DNA from: Sodalis-like endosymbiont of Proechinophthirus fluctus
GTDB lineage: Bacteria > Pseudomonadota > Gammaproteobacteria > Enterobacterales > Enterobacteriaceae
DNA length: 5,842 bases
Reading direction: 5' to 3'
NCBI RefSeq assembly: GCF_001602625.1
Contig: NZ_LECR01000055.1
Location: 3,273 to 9,114 of the forward strand
Positions 5,178-5,842 of the stretch are shown piece after piece. The first letter of the stretch is position 1, and every line of letters starts with the position of its first letter. Below the pieces are notes generated by a model, which worked only from the letters and a program-made list of their open reading frames with translations, made no database searches and was not told where the DNA came from. The translations under genes were made by a program, and so were the position numbers.

Positions 5178-5842
5178 ATGGAGTAAGCTGATTTCATTTA
5201 GTTTAACGGTGAAATAGTTCCGTGGACAGAAGCCAAAGTCTATGTGATATTGCATGCGCTGCATTACGGGTCTTCATTCTTTGAAGAAGTACGTTGCTTT
5301 GATTCGCATAAAGGCTAGGTGGTATTTTATCATCGTGAACACATACAACACCTGCATAATTCGGCCAAAATATATAGCATGCCAGTGACGCAAAGCATCG
5401 ATGAGCTGATGGCGGCCACTTGTTGCGCCGTTATGCTGAAAAATAAACTGGTCAGTTTCTATATCCGGCTGTTTGTGTTTGTCGGTGATGTCTGTACGGG
5501 CGTGAACTCGAGCCGGTGGACTACACCACAGACGTGATTATCGCCGCGTTTTCATGGGGAGCTTATTCTAGGGGGAAGAGAGGTCCTAAATCAGAAGAGA
5601 GGTCCTAAATTAAAGGATTGATGCGATGGTGTCTTCCTGGAACCGTGCGTCGGCCAATACCATTCTGACCGCGGCTCTAAATCCGGCCAATTAGTTATCA
5701 TCAATGATGCTAGTGGGCATCGACGAAGCCCTCCACCGTAGTTATAAGAAGGTATTACCCTTGACGTGCACGGTTATGCTTCCGAGAGCGCTAGCGATAA
5801 CCTGTTTGAAGTAAAAGATGGCATTTATCCACGCCGTCTTTC
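5178..5842 (+). pseudogene. ilvE: ilvE pseudogene, branched-chain aminotransferase, cut by the window end
   Basis: IlvE is the pyridoxal-phosphate (fold type IV) enzyme that adds the amino group to the 2-oxo acids of Leu, Ile and Val; it has about 309 residues in E. coli. Recognisable blocks are ADFI, FNGEIVPWTEAKV, HALHYGSSFFEEVRCFDSHK, VVFYHREHIQHLHNSAKIY, QSIDELMAA, VFVGDV, TDVIIAAFSWGAY, IDAMVSSWNRASANTI, LDVHGYAS and NLFEVKDG, so about two thirds of the gene is present. Stops lie at 5184-5186, 5199-5201 (Trp to TAG) and 5316-5318. Frameshifts follow at about 5508, 5575-5620, 5757 and 5825. The segment that normally carries the catalytic lysine (AKAGGNY) is garbled at 5671-5694 and ends in TAG. 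The ATG at 5178 is placed by alignment to the family N-terminus. Identity is certain and function is excluded. Confidence 0.95.
5575..5610. repeat. 17-bp direct repeat (19-bp period) inside ilvE
   Basis: GAAGAGAGGTCCTAAAT occurs at 5575-5591 and again at 5594-5610, separated by CA. One copy matches the span between the IlvE blocks AFSWGAY and GIDAM, so the other is a tandem duplication of about 19 bp. It shifts the reading frame and creates stops. Confidence 0.9.

Noticed and set aside
5319..5537. A separate 72-codon gene starting MVFYHREH
   Set aside because: It is the middle of ilvE after the TAG at 5316-5318, not an independent gene; no ribosome site precedes it.

Overview
The window looks like a decaying chromosomal segment of an enterobacterial (Enterobacterales) genome. 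The gene order hdfR(-) maoP(+) comM(-) ilvL-ilvX-ilvG-ilvM-ilvE(+) is the order I recall from the Escherichia coli chromosome near rrnC. Only the first two genes are readable without interruption. Everything after them is a string of pseudogenes that can still be aligned to E. coli-type proteins, piece by piece and across frames. Intact regulators beside wholesale loss of a biosynthetic operon suggest a recently host-restricted symbiont, with a Sodalis-like insect symbiont as the best guess. The species cannot be fixed from this window. All family comparisons are from memory; no database search was run.

Layout. Positions 758 down to 1 (minus) carry an intact but window-truncated LysR-type regulator, HdfR. 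A compact divergent promoter region (about 759-877) separates it from an intact maoP (878-1216, plus), and holds a 17-bp candidate for maoS, the site reported to work with MaoP. A hairpin at 1222-1239 lies between the convergent ends of maoP and comM. Positions 2664 down to 1251 (minus) are comM, the AAA+ helicase of natural transformation, reduced to frameshifted fragments with a damaged Walker A and a deleted Walker B. Positions 2665-3883 hold no recognisable gene, only AT-rich DNA, palindromes and one promoter-like motif. This gap is far longer than I would expect between comM and ilvL.

From 3884 to the window end lies the isoleucine/valine operon: ilvL leader with a premature stop but a well-formed attenuator terminator, an ilvX remnant, ilvG (acetolactate synthase II large subunit) with about 235 codons deleted, ilvM (small subunit) with its middle deleted, and ilvE (branched-chain aminotransferase) with several stops and frameshifts, running off the end. 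When intact, these genes make and transaminate the branched-chain 2-oxo acids under attenuation control by charged Leu/Val/Ile tRNA. Here none can make a full-length product, so this route is lost unless encoded elsewhere.

I found no evidence for a new defence, mobile or RNA system. The most interesting points are the survival of hdfR-maoP and the putative maoS beside extensive decay, short tandem duplications inside two pseudogenes, the oversized empty comM-ilvL spacer, and an attenuator that outlived the genes it controlled.
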